From NCBI GenBank assembly GCA_020796225.1, contig CM036759.1:64512590-64576589 (forward strand): a stretch of 64,000 nt of DNA, read 5' to 3'. Numbering within the stretch: the stretch's first letter is position 1; each line of letters starts with the position of its first letter. Shown one piece after another: positions 11,256 to 21,765 of this stretch. Both the position numbers and the translations under genes were made by a program. This DNA comes from Arion vulgaris (taxonomy: Eukaryota; Mollusca; Gastropoda; Stylommatophora; Arionidae). The notes under the pieces were generated by a model. The model made no database searches. It was not told the origin of the DNA and saw nothing but the letters and a program-made list of their open reading frames with translations.

Positions 11256-11684
11256 AGTCTCTGTGGCATAGAGGTTAGGTGCTTGCCTCTCGTTCCAAAG
11301 GTAGTCAGTTTGCTCCCTCGTGGAGCCATCAAGATATTTTTCTAGTTCCCTGTTCTCAGTGTAGGTGAGATCGAATTCCTAGTCCTATTGGAGACGGACG
11401 ATGAAACGTAGGTCCGATCTTCAAGGTGAGCACATAAAAGAACCCTTGGCAGTTAAAATCGAGAAGAGCAGGCTGGAAAGCCACTGCTCGGGCAAAATTC
11501 TTTAGAAAGATTAACAAAATAAAATTCCTTCAAAATATTTTCACCGTCTTCTAAACTACATCGACATTGGGGACCCTCACCGTATACGGAGTTTGTGTAC
11601 TGCCGCTGAGACTTTCCTGTGTAAGAAAGAGATCGAGGCAAACATGGTTGCTCACCGAAATGCAATGATGATGGTCCTATCTAT
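11256..11684 (+). mobile_element. SINE C, full length with target duplication
   Basis: A tRNA-derived head with A-box-like TGGCATAGAGGTTAGGTGC and B-box position AGTTTGCTCCC is followed by a ~350-base body and a GCAATGATGATGGTC end. GAACATAG occurs at 11248-11255 and again at 11685-11692. Other SINE C copies are listed separately. Confidence 0.85.
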
Positions 11685-12910
11685 GAACATAGTTATTAAA
11701 TAAAATAAGTAGGTAGAGAAATGCACATCTGCTAAATCACATTATGCATGTCAGAAAAATAGCAATGGTAAGTGAAGACTCTTCTCCTTGCATTCGCCCG
11801 CTATGAATTCAGGCATAGGCATGGTGCCTGGTGTTTCGCTTCTGACTGATGTTTGCATGAAGGCCTGCTTTCCTTTTTATCATTGTCCCCCGCCATACAT
11901 ACAGACTTGCCTTCTTCTACTTCAGAGTTATTGAAGATTGGGATGGTATGCTAGAGTCACAAAGTAGAAGTTTATGAAGAGAGAAAAACAGGTCCCATTG
12001 AGCGAAGTGATGAAAAGATGTTCTTCTTCTTTGTGTTCGTTCTTTACGACCAATTTTAATCAATCTTTGTGATATGTTTAAACATTGCCAAGAACGTGTA
12101 TACGTTGCACATTGGTTTGATAGGCCTTAAACGCATAGACTTTTACACGTTTAGGACACATGCATCCGATTTCAGCCAAACCTCCTTAGTCGCCTCTACG
12201 ATATGTGTGGCAGGTAACTACCACATCATCACTTCTCTTTGCCTTTTACCCGGGTTGGGGCATAGGCCCTCAACCAACTCATGCCAAGTCTTCCTATCTC
12301 TAGCTATCTCCTGCAGCTCCCTCCAGCTCTTCTTTATATTGTTGATCTCGCCTCCAAATCTCGTCTCCATGTATTTCTCGGCCTCCCTTCTTTCGCTGTC
12401 CCTGCGGGTTCCAGGCAAGGACCCTTCTTGTTATATTCCCCGGTTTTCAAAGTGTGTCCTATCCAGCGCCAGCGTCTTTTTAACCTGTTCGCTCACTGGA
12501 ATCTGTCTTGTTCTCTCCATAAGTTCCTCATTTGTGACCCTATCATACCATCTTATTCCTCTATTCTGCGCAGACACCAGTTGATGAATGTTGCAATTTA
12601 TGCGCTATTGTTTTAGTTGTTCTCCATGTTTCTGACCCATACAGTAGAACTGCTTTAACATTAGAGTTAAATATCCGTATTTTGTTCTAGATTTGATTTC
12701 TTTGGACTTCCAAATGTTTCGAAGTGCAATGAAAGCTCCTCTTGCCTTCTGTATTCTTATTTTAACATCTCTATCTGTTCCACCTTCTTTGTCTACGTTG
12801 CTCCCAAATATGTGATGATTCTACCTCTTGAAGTGGGATTTCAGGGAGATCGAGTTGTCGTTGCTTGGTTAATTCTCAATATCTTTGTCTTTCCTTATGA
12901 ATGTTCAGCC

Positions 12911-13685
12911 CTAGTTGCTGGGACCTTGATTCAATGTGTTTAGCTTATCCTGCATCTGATTTCGTGAATGTGACAGAAGGGCTATATCATCAGCGAAGTC
13001 CAGATCATCTAGTTGCTCTGTCAGAGTCCATTGGATTCCATTTCTGGTGTTAGTTACTGTGGTCTTCATAATCCAGTCTATTGTCAGTAAGAACAACAAG
13101 GTGATAGAAGACATCCCTGACGACTCCTGTTTCTATTCCAAAAGTATCTGTTAGTTTACCTTCATGAAGAACTCTACATTTCATATCTGTATATGTTGCT
13201 TTTATTAGGTTAATAATTTTCTGTGGGATTCCATAATGCCTCATTAATTTCCAAAGGGTTTCCTTATCAATACTGTCAAAAGCCTTCTCATAATCAACAA
13301 ATCCGATATAAAGTGGGGATTTCCATTCAATAATTTGTTCTATTATTATACGTAATGTGGCTATCTGGTCAGCACAGGATCTATTTGGTCGGAAGCCTGC
13401 CTGTTCATCTCTTAGCTTTATATCGATGGCCTCTCTCAATCTCTCCAGGATGACTCTGCTTAGTATTTTCCCAGGTACTGACAACAGCATTTTTCCCCTA
13501 TAGTTTTCACACTTCTGAAGGTCCCCTTTCTTTGGTAGCTTCACCAGGTATCCTTCTCTCCCGTTTGCTGGTATTTCTTCGGTCTCCCAGATTCTGCTAA
13601 ATAATTTATACAGTATTTCTGTGGATGTGTTTATGTTGGCTTTAACCGCCTCCGCTGGAATACCATCTGGACCGCCGCTTCCCAT
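12911..13685 (-). pseudogene. LINE reverse transcriptase core, broken
   Basis: The longest frame (211 codons) contains GPDGIPAEAVK, KKGDLQKCENYRGKMLLSV, EQAGFRPNRSCADQI and GFVDYEKAFDSIDKETLWKL, the successive RT fingers and palm motifs. The catalytic FADD box (DLDFADDIALLSHS) is in the next frame, reached only through a frameshift. Order and wording match RTE-clade elements common in molluscs and flatworms. Confidence 0.88.
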
Positions 13686-14389
13686 CTTTTAAAAGTTTAA
13701 TGGCTTTACTAATCTCCTCCTTGGATGGTTTCTCACAGTTGATGTCCAAGTCAATCTCTGCCGGTTGATATCTGGGGTTTGCAGGTGCTGGTCTGTTCAG
13801 GAGTTCCTTGAAGTATTCCATCCATCTTTCCATTTGGTCTCTAACATTAGTGATAGTTTCCCACTACTATTTTTGATCAACCCATTTGATGGTCTGTATT
13901 TTCCTGCTAGCTTTCTAGTGATGTTGTAAAGATCCCTAAGGTTTCCTTTCCTGCAGCTACCTCTGCTTCTCTTGCTAGATCTTCTACGTATTGTCTTTTA
14001 TCTAACTTTATTTGTTTCTTCACTTTCTTGCTAGCTTCTGTGTACTTTTCCTGGGCTATGGCTTTGGCAGTTCTAGTTTTGCTATTATTTAAATCTGCTT
14101 TCCTCTTTTTCCTTTCTTCTATTTCCTGAGAGTTTCTGGAGTTATCCATGCCTTATGATTCCGCTCCTTCTTTCCTAATACCTCTGTGCATGTTTCATTC
14201 CAAATATTTTTGGCTTGCTGCCAGCATTCTTCCGCACTCACCTCATCTTCTAATTGCCACAAAACCTCATACTTATTAGAGACTGTGACCGTGAACTGTT
14301 CCTTTGTTTCTTGACTTCTGAGGTATCCTACATTATATTGGTGTCTATGTTCATGGGATGTTATGTATCGCTTAAGCTTCAGTTTAATT

Positions 14390-15237
14390 TTACTTATCAA
14401 CAAATGGTGATCCGAATCTACATCTGCCCCCCCTTAGAACCCTTACATCTTGTAGAGATGACCTGAATTTCTTGTTTATGCATATGTGGTCAATTTGATT
14501 TTCTGTTCTGTGATCTGGTGATACCCAGGTTGCTTTATGTATTCTTTTATGTGGAAAGACACTTCCACCTATGACGTATTGATTCGCTGCACAGAAATTA
14601 GTGAATAGTTCTCCATTTTCGTTCATTATTCCTAGTCCGTGTTTCCCATGATCTCCTCGTAGCCTATGTTGTCCGAACCTATTTTGGCATTGAGGTCGCC
14701 CATCAGAATTTTGATGTTCCCATTTCTCTGATTACCTATAGTATTTTGAAGTTCTATGTAAAATTCTCTTTACTTTTTCCTTTATCATTGGTAGGTGCAT
14801 AACACTGGGTCACATTCAAGAATACTTTCTTTTGGTGGTTCTGAATGTTGCTGTGATTATCCTAGGACTCACTGCTTCCCATTTTATTAGTGCCTTCTCC
14901 GCTTCTTTAGATAGCATTAGAGCCACTCCTTCACTATGGGGGCATTTTCTTCCATATGGCCTGAGAACAGCATTGTTTCTCCTGTGTTTAGACGTTGTTT
15001 GCCTGCACCATTCCACCTAGTTTCACATAATCCCAAGATGCCAATCCTGTGAAATTTCATCTCATTTACAACCTGTGCTGTCTTTCCCATTTCATACATA
15101 CTTCTAACATTCCAGGTGCCAATTCTGGAGCTTTTCCTAGGTGAAAGGAAGATAATCTGCGTGTAGACTCCTTTCCGGCTTTCTCTGCATCGCTTCATAC
15201 CTCTTCTAGAAGAGCTTCCTTTCCTCTTGGTTGGCAC
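14390..15237 (-). pseudogene. LINE endonuclease domain (EEP type), broken
   Basis: The first open frame starts MPTKRKGSSSRRG and contains IGTWNVRSMYEMGK and ILGLCETRWNGAGK, the N-terminal motifs of the apurinic-like (exonuclease-endonuclease-phosphatase) domain that nicks target DNA. After a frameshift the next frame has EGVALMLSKEAEKALIKWE and PRIITATFRT. A later frame has ENQIDHICI, close to the catalytic end of the domain. At least two frame breaks separate these parts. Confidence 0.8.
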
Positions 15238-15417
15238 AGTTTTTATTTTATTTTATGTGACTTGTTCATGGTTGGTTGGATTTGTGGCTAAAATTTTCTA
15301 CTGGATAGGGTAGCCAGCCCTACGCCAAACCCCCACCTTAGTCGCCTCTTACGACATGCCTGCAGGTCGCAGTCCGCTACTCTTTGCCTCCCCTTCGAGC
15401 CCCGGCAGCACACGGCG

Positions 15418-15662
15418 ACATCATCACTACTACTAACATAATACTGCAACTATCACTCTACCACTGCAACTACCACATCATCACTACTACTACACATACT
15501 ACCAACTATCACTCACTACCACTGCAACTACCACATCATCACTACTACTAACATAATACTGCAACTATCGCTCTACCACTGCAACTACCACATCATCACT
15601 ACTACTAACATAATACTGCAACTATCGGTCTACCACTGCAACTACCACATCATCACTACTTA
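15418..15662. repeat. 57 bp minisatellite, about 4 copies
   Basis: Tandem units containing CTGCAACTACCACATCATCA and AACATAATACTGCAACTATC. It starts exactly where the LINE 5' end stops. CCACATCATCACT also occurs in the LINE 3' region at about 12220, so the seed may have come from the element. Confidence 0.85.
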
Positions 15663-15849
15663 GTTAGTTTGTTCCTTTCGTGCCAAAGGGGCACATAGGG
15701 CAGAGGTTTTAGATCTCCATGTGATGCGGTTCGTTGCTACCAGTTGGAGATCTTGTATGGTTTTACATCCCAATAGTTTACTTTCTTGTTGATGGTTCTT
15801 CGAAGAGTGGTCTTAGGTCTTCCAAGTTTTCTTTTACCAACTGGTGACC

Positions 15850-16040
15850 ACATAAGGACTTGTCGATTTATTATCTACTGCTTAGTATATTATGTTATGT
15901 GATTGATGGCATGGCACATTGAGCATTCCCATGCGTGCTACGTCCTCCGCTGCAGCAGCCATCCCAAAGTCCACTTGCTCACCGTACCCATGAGAAGTTG
16001 ATTAGTATATCTTCTCTCTACCACGAAGACGACACTGTCT
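15850..16040 (-). pseudogene. LINE 3'-terminal fragment (RNase H family)
   Basis: The minus strand matches 49520-49740 (+): CATGCCAGACAGTGCCATCT-like sequence and CTTCTCATGGGTACAGTGAG. It is the end of an ORF with RTEHSWECPMCHD, probably a terminal zinc-knuckle-like Cys segment. Confidence 0.6.
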
Positions 16041-16419
16041 GACATGTCCAAAATCTTAATTCTCGCACTCATTCCAGCGTCTGAGACTCCCCCATATCAC
16101 ATAAATGATACTTATTATGTTTCTTTGGAACGTCCAAGCCTTCTTGTTTCCATTTGCTGTCCATCTGTGAGTCTACCTAGCCAATACACCTACTGGCATA
16201 CAACATATTACATCAGCGAAAGTTCAACGCGGACGCCATGGCTCCTGTGTCATACATTCATGGCGCCCTATTTTACACAGCCGTCTTTAAGGTTAATCAG
16301 ATTTCATGAAAACAATTTTTTTTTTCGTAGCACCTACATGAAAACGATCTTCAACTTTCTTCTTCAGCGATGCGACTACTCCGGTATTGTCATAAACAGG
16401 GTGGTGCGCTTGAGGTCTT

Positions 16420-16970
16420 CACTCGTCCCCCATAGTTTATTTTGTAGGGTTGTTACTGTTGGCCAGATTTACATTCTCACACTGCTCAGGCTGGGGCAGT
16501 CTTTCAATATGTGCTCTGGGGACTGCTTAGGTGCTCCACAGGTGCAAGCAGCCGAGTACCTGTGACACATTCTGTGGATGTGTGCTCTGAGACCGCAGTG
16601 TCCCGTTCTAAGTCTGAAGACTGGCCTGTGCTTTTCTGTTTAGTGTATTTATACTGTCGTGCTCTGGGTTGTATCCTGCATTTTGTTTTTCTCCACATCA
16701 ATTTTCTGAATTGTTTCAGGAGAGTCTTTGCTTCTGTGTTGGGTGGTGTTGTGTTAGGCTCCCTCCAGTCCTTGCGAGTGTGTCAGTCTTTTCATTTCCT
16801 GGTATGCCACAGTGTGCGGTATCCACTGTAAGACAAGTTCCGATTTCTTTGATAGCAAGCCGATTTGTTGCCGTATATCCTGGATGAGCTTGTCTTGTTT
16901 GTGACATGAGATGGCCTGGAGAACTGATCTTGAGTCGCTAAAGACATTCTTTGCTGACCACCTGCTGGTT
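16420..16970 (-). pseudogene. LINE RNase H and Cys-rich tail
   Basis: Minus-strand frames carry HPGYTATNRLAIKEIG and CGIPGNEKTDTLART (RNase H end), then FRLRTGHCGLRAHIHRM and SAACTCGAP, a Cys/His tail. The same tail is at 25005-25230 on the + strand. Several stops and frameshifts are present. Confidence 0.7.
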
Positions 16971-17412
16971 GTTAAGTTCCCACTTTGAAATGTTGTTTTA
17001 TTTTATAACCATTCTTCAGCCTCCTAACCTCACACTTTACTTTTTCACTGGAGAAATAGTTCTCATCTCAACTATATTACCATTACTCTTGTTATTATTA
17101 AGTGATAGTAGTATTGCCATCAGTCAGATACACCTTCATAAAAACAGAACTGTATTACAGCGGGTAATTTTTTTTTACTTAAACTTTGAGTTGTGATCAT
17201 GTTGGAAACCAATCGCTTGATTGCACACCCCGCCCCATCCTTTTTATGCTATGTCAATGGATGGAGAGTTGACATGCAATGTTCCTATACACACTGTCTG
17301 CACTGCCGCTGTCGAACGCGACGCCCGTGTTATACATTCTTGGCGCCTAATTTAATCCTTCGGCTTTAACGCTACTCAAATGTAAAATAAAAGTGGTTCT
17401 GAATAATGTCAA
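16971..17412. other. No gene seen; short repeat piece
   Basis: AT-rich sequence with a piece at 17300-17370 (GTCGAACGCGACGCCCGTGT, CATTCTTGGCGCC) that also occurs near 16225 and 37215-37290. This suggests a dispersed repeat with a TGGCGCC core. Confidence 0.4.
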
Positions 17413-17455
17413 TCAATTGCCATGCCTACCGACATAGGCGATCATGTCTCTACAC

Positions 17456-17493
<38 letters not shown>

Positions 17494-17610
17494 GGTGCAG
17501 TTAATCAGTTCTGATGTTGTTTTGTCGAACCACGATGTCAGACCACCCAACATCTTCTCACTCTTTCTTCGACAATCTCTCCTTCCCTGAATTTTACCTG
17601 TTGTCACCAA
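17413..17610 (-). pseudogene. LINE 3' end with (CT)n expansion
   Basis: The minus strand encodes MLGGLTSWFDKTTSELINCT, then a long RERERE stretch caused by the (CT)n run at 17459-17490, then CRDMIAYVGRHGN, the terminal residues of this LINE ORF. The microsatellite grew inside the retrotransposon tail. Confidence 0.65.
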
Positions 17611-17939
17611 ATGTTCTAAGCCTCTCTTCGCATTGTATGCATAAGAGCTTGTTGTTTCTTATTCTGAGTAACATACGTTATTATTAATATTATTGGTGTT
17701 ATTAGCACGATTATTGCAATCGTTACACGTCGCCCGCGCCTGCAAAGCCATTACTCTATCTATTGTCTATTCCCAGGTGGAAGATGTAGTTGGCTGCCCA
17801 CTCTTGCCGTTAAGCGAGGGATGGAGCTTTAATTTGCGTTCTAGGCTAGATGAGTCGCCCTTGTTGTGTTGTATCCGTGTTTATGTAGTGTGGTCTGATA
17901 TTGTCTACCCATCTTTTCTTGGTCTTCCTTAGCTCTAGT

Positions 17940-19140
17940 ACCCGATCTTTTTTTTGTTGTATGCTGTTATTGGTGGTCTCTAATGATCTTTTAGTGCCTT
18001 AAATTTGGGCGTGGATCTACGCCAAAGAGCACTAGCTACTTTGCGCTGTGTGAGGTCACTCCGGTTTAGGAGCATTCTCACCTTCTAGGGCTAGTCACTG
18101 GAACTATTACCTTTCTTGTATTCATTACTCTTTACGATCATTTTCGCTGTATATTTGGGCTTTATGATCTTCGTCAAAGAGTATGTCTACAATATGAGCT
18201 CTTTCTGACTATATGAGGTCGTTCCGGATTAGGAGCATTCTCAGTCATTGGAGACGCATGTTCTTGTCATACAAGCGATCATATTTTGGCGGTATGCTTA
18301 GCCTTTATATGATCTGAGCCATGGTGTTTGGACGTCATCTTACTTTGTGTAGGATGATCGGCGTCCGAAAAGTATTGCCATTAGCCAATGTTTGGGTTTG
18401 TACCAGTCAAGTCTGCATTATCGGCCTTCCTTTTCTATCCACGGTATTGTTCTGAGTAGGATAATTGCGATGTCGCCTGCATTTGAAAGTTACGCATTCT
18501 GTCCGAACATTGGACTGGGCTGACAGTATTTTGAGACTTTGGGACTCATAGTTGATAGTAGCTCAGCTGCAGCGTGACGCTCATAGCTCGTGAACCTACT
18601 GTCCGGCATTTGTTCAGTCCTGGTCTACCGGGACGATAGGAGTACTTTAGTCGAGAAATCTGCATCTTCGAGTACTAAGAGTACTTTGAGCACCTGCCAT
18701 GTAGTAATTACAATTGCACGCTGCGCTGTAAGATGAACGGATTTACGCAAATCAGTTTGAGATAAACTCGTCTGAGTTGAAGCGGACGAAAGAAAAAAGA
18801 TCGTTTCAATCGGCGCTAGCAACGCAACTGAAATTTTGCGCTCACCAACATCACCCACCTCAGTTCTTCCGGGGATGTTAGTGTTAATCAACAGTACCTT
18901 GCCCGGTTGTCCCATGGAGGGCAGTCTCGTTAGGCATCACCCATCTCAGTTCTTCAGGGGATGTTAGTCGTTAATGCAACAGTACCTTGCCCGGTTGTCC
19001 CAGGAAGGGCAGTTTCGTTAGGCACTAAAACGCAACTTTAGAATTTGCGCTTTTCCAACCTTACCCATTAAATGTATCTGCGCTAAGTCTCTGATACGGA
19101 GTTTACCGCAATCTTCCCGCGTTCCGCATCGTTCTTATTG
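17940..19140. repeat. Repeat D, diverged copy
   Basis: Shares many blocks with 58420-59130, for example CAGTACCTTGCCCGGTTGTC, GTTAGGCACTAAAACGCAAC and AGGAGCATTCTCA. Internally it holds doubled modules: the GATGTTAGT...CAGTACCTTGCCC block occurs twice at 18860-19025. I see no intact reading frame. It may be the 5' part of a retroelement. Confidence 0.6.
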
Positions 19141-19274
19141 ATTCTTGCCTCCACAGCTGGCAATTTGCTTGCGGCCCTTTACTCTGGGGGAGTTAGCATT
19201 CGTTCACTGACAACTCGTACACTGCTGTTTTCTTACGTTTCTGCAATTATTAGGGCAACTTTTCGTCGGCCAGG

Positions 19275-19276
<2 letters not shown>

Positions 19277-19312
<36 letters not shown>
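19277..19312. repeat. (TA)n-(TG)n microsatellite
   Basis: A simple dinucleotide run ATATATAT followed by GTGTGTGT. Confidence 0.95.
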
Positions 19313-19313
<1 letters not shown>

Positions 19314-20039
19314 CTTTTATTGTTTTATCTTTTTTTCCACTTCTACTTTTTTGCATTTGATTTGTTATTCGTTTTTAGTCACAGATTTTTATTTTAGGAC
19401 CGTTAGGAATTTATTGTCTGATTCTATATGTTGTGTACCATGTAAGAAGTGAATTTCTTTACTTCTTTTGTATCGTTTGCTTGATAAAGGCCTTTGTGCC
19501 GAAACGTTACTGTATATTGTTTTTGTATTTTGCAAAACTGCAGTACTTTGTTTTTACGTGTTTAGACTACCTTCACTAAATGGTCTGTGAGATATACTTA
19601 ATTAACGAAATACAAAAGAAACAACAGCGATTGCTTTAACATGTTCTTAAAGAAGTGAGCGTATGTAGCTTAAGCGGTAGTGAGCTTGAGCACAACCCAA
19701 GCGTACCTGGTTAATTAAAACTCCGTGGCGGGCTGTTTGGAAGCAAATTAGTTCCCTTGGATTGTTGCGAATAGTAAAACTAGACCTCTCAGTTCAGAAA
19801 ACAATGTCAAACTACTGAACCTTTAAGTGATGCCTAGAAAATCGACGACACGTTTACTGTGATCGATGGCCAAGTCCTGTAAAGGATATACCACTATTTT
19901 CATTCATGGTGAGAAAAGAAAGTGAGCTACCCACCCATAAGTATTTTTTTTTTAAACCATCATTTTAAGGGCATAACCCTCTTAAGTTTTTTTTTTTTTC
20001 AAATTATAATTTTTCACCTTTTCGAATCCTTGGAAGAAA
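19313..20039. other. Intron 1 sequence, no gene seen
   Basis: T-rich sequence without a recognisable coding motif. The block at 19795-19890 (TACTGAACCTTTAAGTGATG, GTCCTGTAAAGGATATACCA) recurs at 56670-56755, marking another small dispersed repeat. Confidence 0.4.
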
Positions 20040-20180
20040 TTGATTTATCTTCTACTTCGAACGCTCCATACCGACCACTTGTTAAACCACTCTTTATGAT
20101 TTATATGTGATCTGAGCCTAAAGCTATTGTACGGGGTGCCTACAAGAAGGACAACACATCCGATTTCTGCGACGCTTTTA
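20040..20180 (-). mobile_element. SINE A fragment, left arm of an inverted pair
   Basis: The 3' tail and core of SINE A on the minus strand (CTTCGAACGCTCCATACCGA, then CACATCCGATTTCTGCGACG and TTTATTTACTAG). It abuts a + strand copy, so the two could pair as a hairpin. Confidence 0.75.
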
Positions 20181-20184
20181 TTTA

Positions 20185-20405
20185 CTAGAGTCGCTCGTGT
20201 GTTGCCGGGGCCTCAGGGGAGCAAATAATAGTAACACTGCGACTGAAGTAGGGGCCTAGGAAAGCTACCCTAGTAAATGAAAAAAAAACATCGCAGAAAT
20301 CGGATGTGCTGGCCTACTTGTAGGGGCATAACTGTCACAACGCACAATCGTTCTTAGGTACAAATCACAAAGAGTGGTTAACAAGTGGTCGATATGGAGT
20401 GTTCG
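20185..20405 (+). mobile_element. SINE A copy, right arm of an inverted pair
   Basis: The head CGTGTGTTGCCGGGGCCTCA is followed by the core and tail. A block near 20240 is deleted (ACCTACAAGG...AAGAGGC is missing). Its tail GGAGTGTTCGAAGTAGAG runs straight into the 45-bp array and is the evident seed of that array. Confidence 0.8.
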
Positions 20406-20910
20406 AAGTAGAGTATTTAATAGGGTAGCTTCACTAGACCCCAGTGTTCGAAGTAGAGTATTTAATAGGGTAGCTTCACCAGACCCCAGTGTTCGAAGAA
20501 GAGTATTTAATAGGGTAGCTTCACTAGACCCCAGTGTTCGAAGTAGAGTATTTAATAGGGTAGCTTCACCAGACCCCAGTGTTCGAAGAAGAGTATTTAA
20601 TAGGGTATCTTCACTAGACCCCAGTGTTCGAAGTAGAGTATTTAATAGGGTAGCTTCACTAGACCCCAGTGTTCGAAGTAGAGTATTTAATAGGGTAGCT
20701 TCACTAGACCCCAGTGTTCAAAGAAGAATATTTAATAGGGTAGCTTCACTAGACCCCAGTGTTCGAAGTAGAATATTTAATAGGGTAGCTTCACCAGACC
20801 CCAGTGTTCGAAGTAGAATATTTAATAGGGTAGCTTCACTAGACCCCAGTGTTCGAAGTAGAGTATTTAATAGGGTATCAAGACCCCAGTGTTCAAGAAG
20901 AGATTTATAG
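20396..20910 (+). repeat. 45 bp minisatellite born from a SINE A tail
   Basis: About eleven units of GTTCGAAGTAGAGTATTTAA, TAGGGTAGCTTCACTAGACC, CCAGT. GTTCGAAG(A/T)AGA is the SINE A 3' end. As 45 is a multiple of three, one frame stays open for 178 codons (20374-20910), encoding a 15-residue repeat SVRSRVFNRVASLDP. I take this as a by-product of the period, not a gene. Confidence 0.95.
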
Positions 20911-20911
20911 G

Positions 20912-21008
20912 TATCTTACTGACCCTACCTCAGTCTCCTCTTACGATATGATGTGTAGGTCGCAGAGTTTCTATTCTTTGCTTCCCTATCGAGCCTCGGC
21001 AACACACA
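20912..21008 (-). mobile_element. SINE A head fragment
   Basis: Minus-strand SINE A head: CCTCAGTCTCCTCTTACGAT, GTAGGTCGCAGAG, ending GAGCCTCGGCAACACAC. It closes the right side of the 45-bp array, so the array sits between SINE A pieces. Confidence 0.7.
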
Positions 21009-21765
21009 TATTGACTGATTAAATCTTGATTAAAATGCACAACTTAAATTTTAGTTGCATACAGTAATACGAGGAGCATTGGAACTGCTATTATATTTTC
21101 ATTTTTAATATATTATATAAGGCCAAGGGGGGCCCACTTCATCAAGAGTCCGTTTGTCATCAGGCAAGCTGACAACTTGCTAAGCCCGCCACTGCACTGT
21201 CTATGATCCTCATTTTCTGTCTTGTTCCCCTCTCGTTCTCAGATGAGTCAGCCATCGATTGATTTCTTCTTCTTCATCCGGTTAACACATGACGTCAGAT
21301 CATCTAGTATTAAGGAAATAGAGATGTATTTTAAAAAAAACAGAGGCGGTGGCTGTGGAGGGGAATAATCCACACGTCTCATCGCGCACGTCTTGTTTCT
21401 GCAGTTAGTGACAGTGGAGACGAGGAGGCGTGGCTGTTGTCTGCTGGATCCGGATATCATCGTGTCTTGCGATCAATTCAACAAGCTACTTTTTTGACGT
21501 TTGTGATTTTCTTTTCTTTCATTTAGTGCATTGTCTCACTTTTTTATTATCTTCGTCATTTAATGAAACTAGAACAGGATTGGATATCTGCACGGAACAA
21601 ACATTGAAAATAGACAATACCTCTTCACCGGAGTTCAAATAAATAATGCCTTTGTAGAGTTAGACGGTTTACAATTTAGTTTGACGGACACTCCAGGATA
21701 TTTTACAAACAAAAGGACTGTATATCTCGATTCAGCATTGTTTCTGCTAAGTAGAAGGAATCTGT
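21009..21765. other. Intron 1 sequence, no gene seen
   Basis: Open frames of up to 70 codons overlap on both strands but carry no recognised motif. No splice-bounded piece resembling FEZ was found. Confidence 0.35.

Larger units (their letters stand above)
12021..15417 (-). mobile_element. RTE-like LINE, nearly full length, decayed
   Basis: A non-LTR retrotransposon read leftward. The 5' end (15241-15417) has a head beginning CGCCGTGTGCTGCCGGGGCT and containing GTCGTAAGAGGCGACTAAGG. An endonuclease region (about 14390-15237), a linker (13640-14403), the reverse transcriptase (12911-13685) and a C-terminal tail (12218-12418) follow. The 3' end (12021-12215) repeats an AGAGGCGACTAAGG motif and ends in AAGAAGAAG. 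Multiple frameshifts show that it is inactive. The last ~190 bases are the same as the tail of SINE B, and the first ~130 bases resemble the heads of SINE A and B, so this element looks like the parent and helper of these SINEs. I found no clear target duplication. Confidence 0.85.

Noticed and set aside
16044..16565. 173-codon open frame on the + strand
   Set aside because: The opposite strand carries recognisable LINE RNase H tail sequence through much of it; the + frame is its shadow.
20374..20910. 178-codon frame encoding a 15-residue repeat
   Set aside because: It begins in a SINE A tail and exists because the array period is 45. No splice or start context supports a gene.
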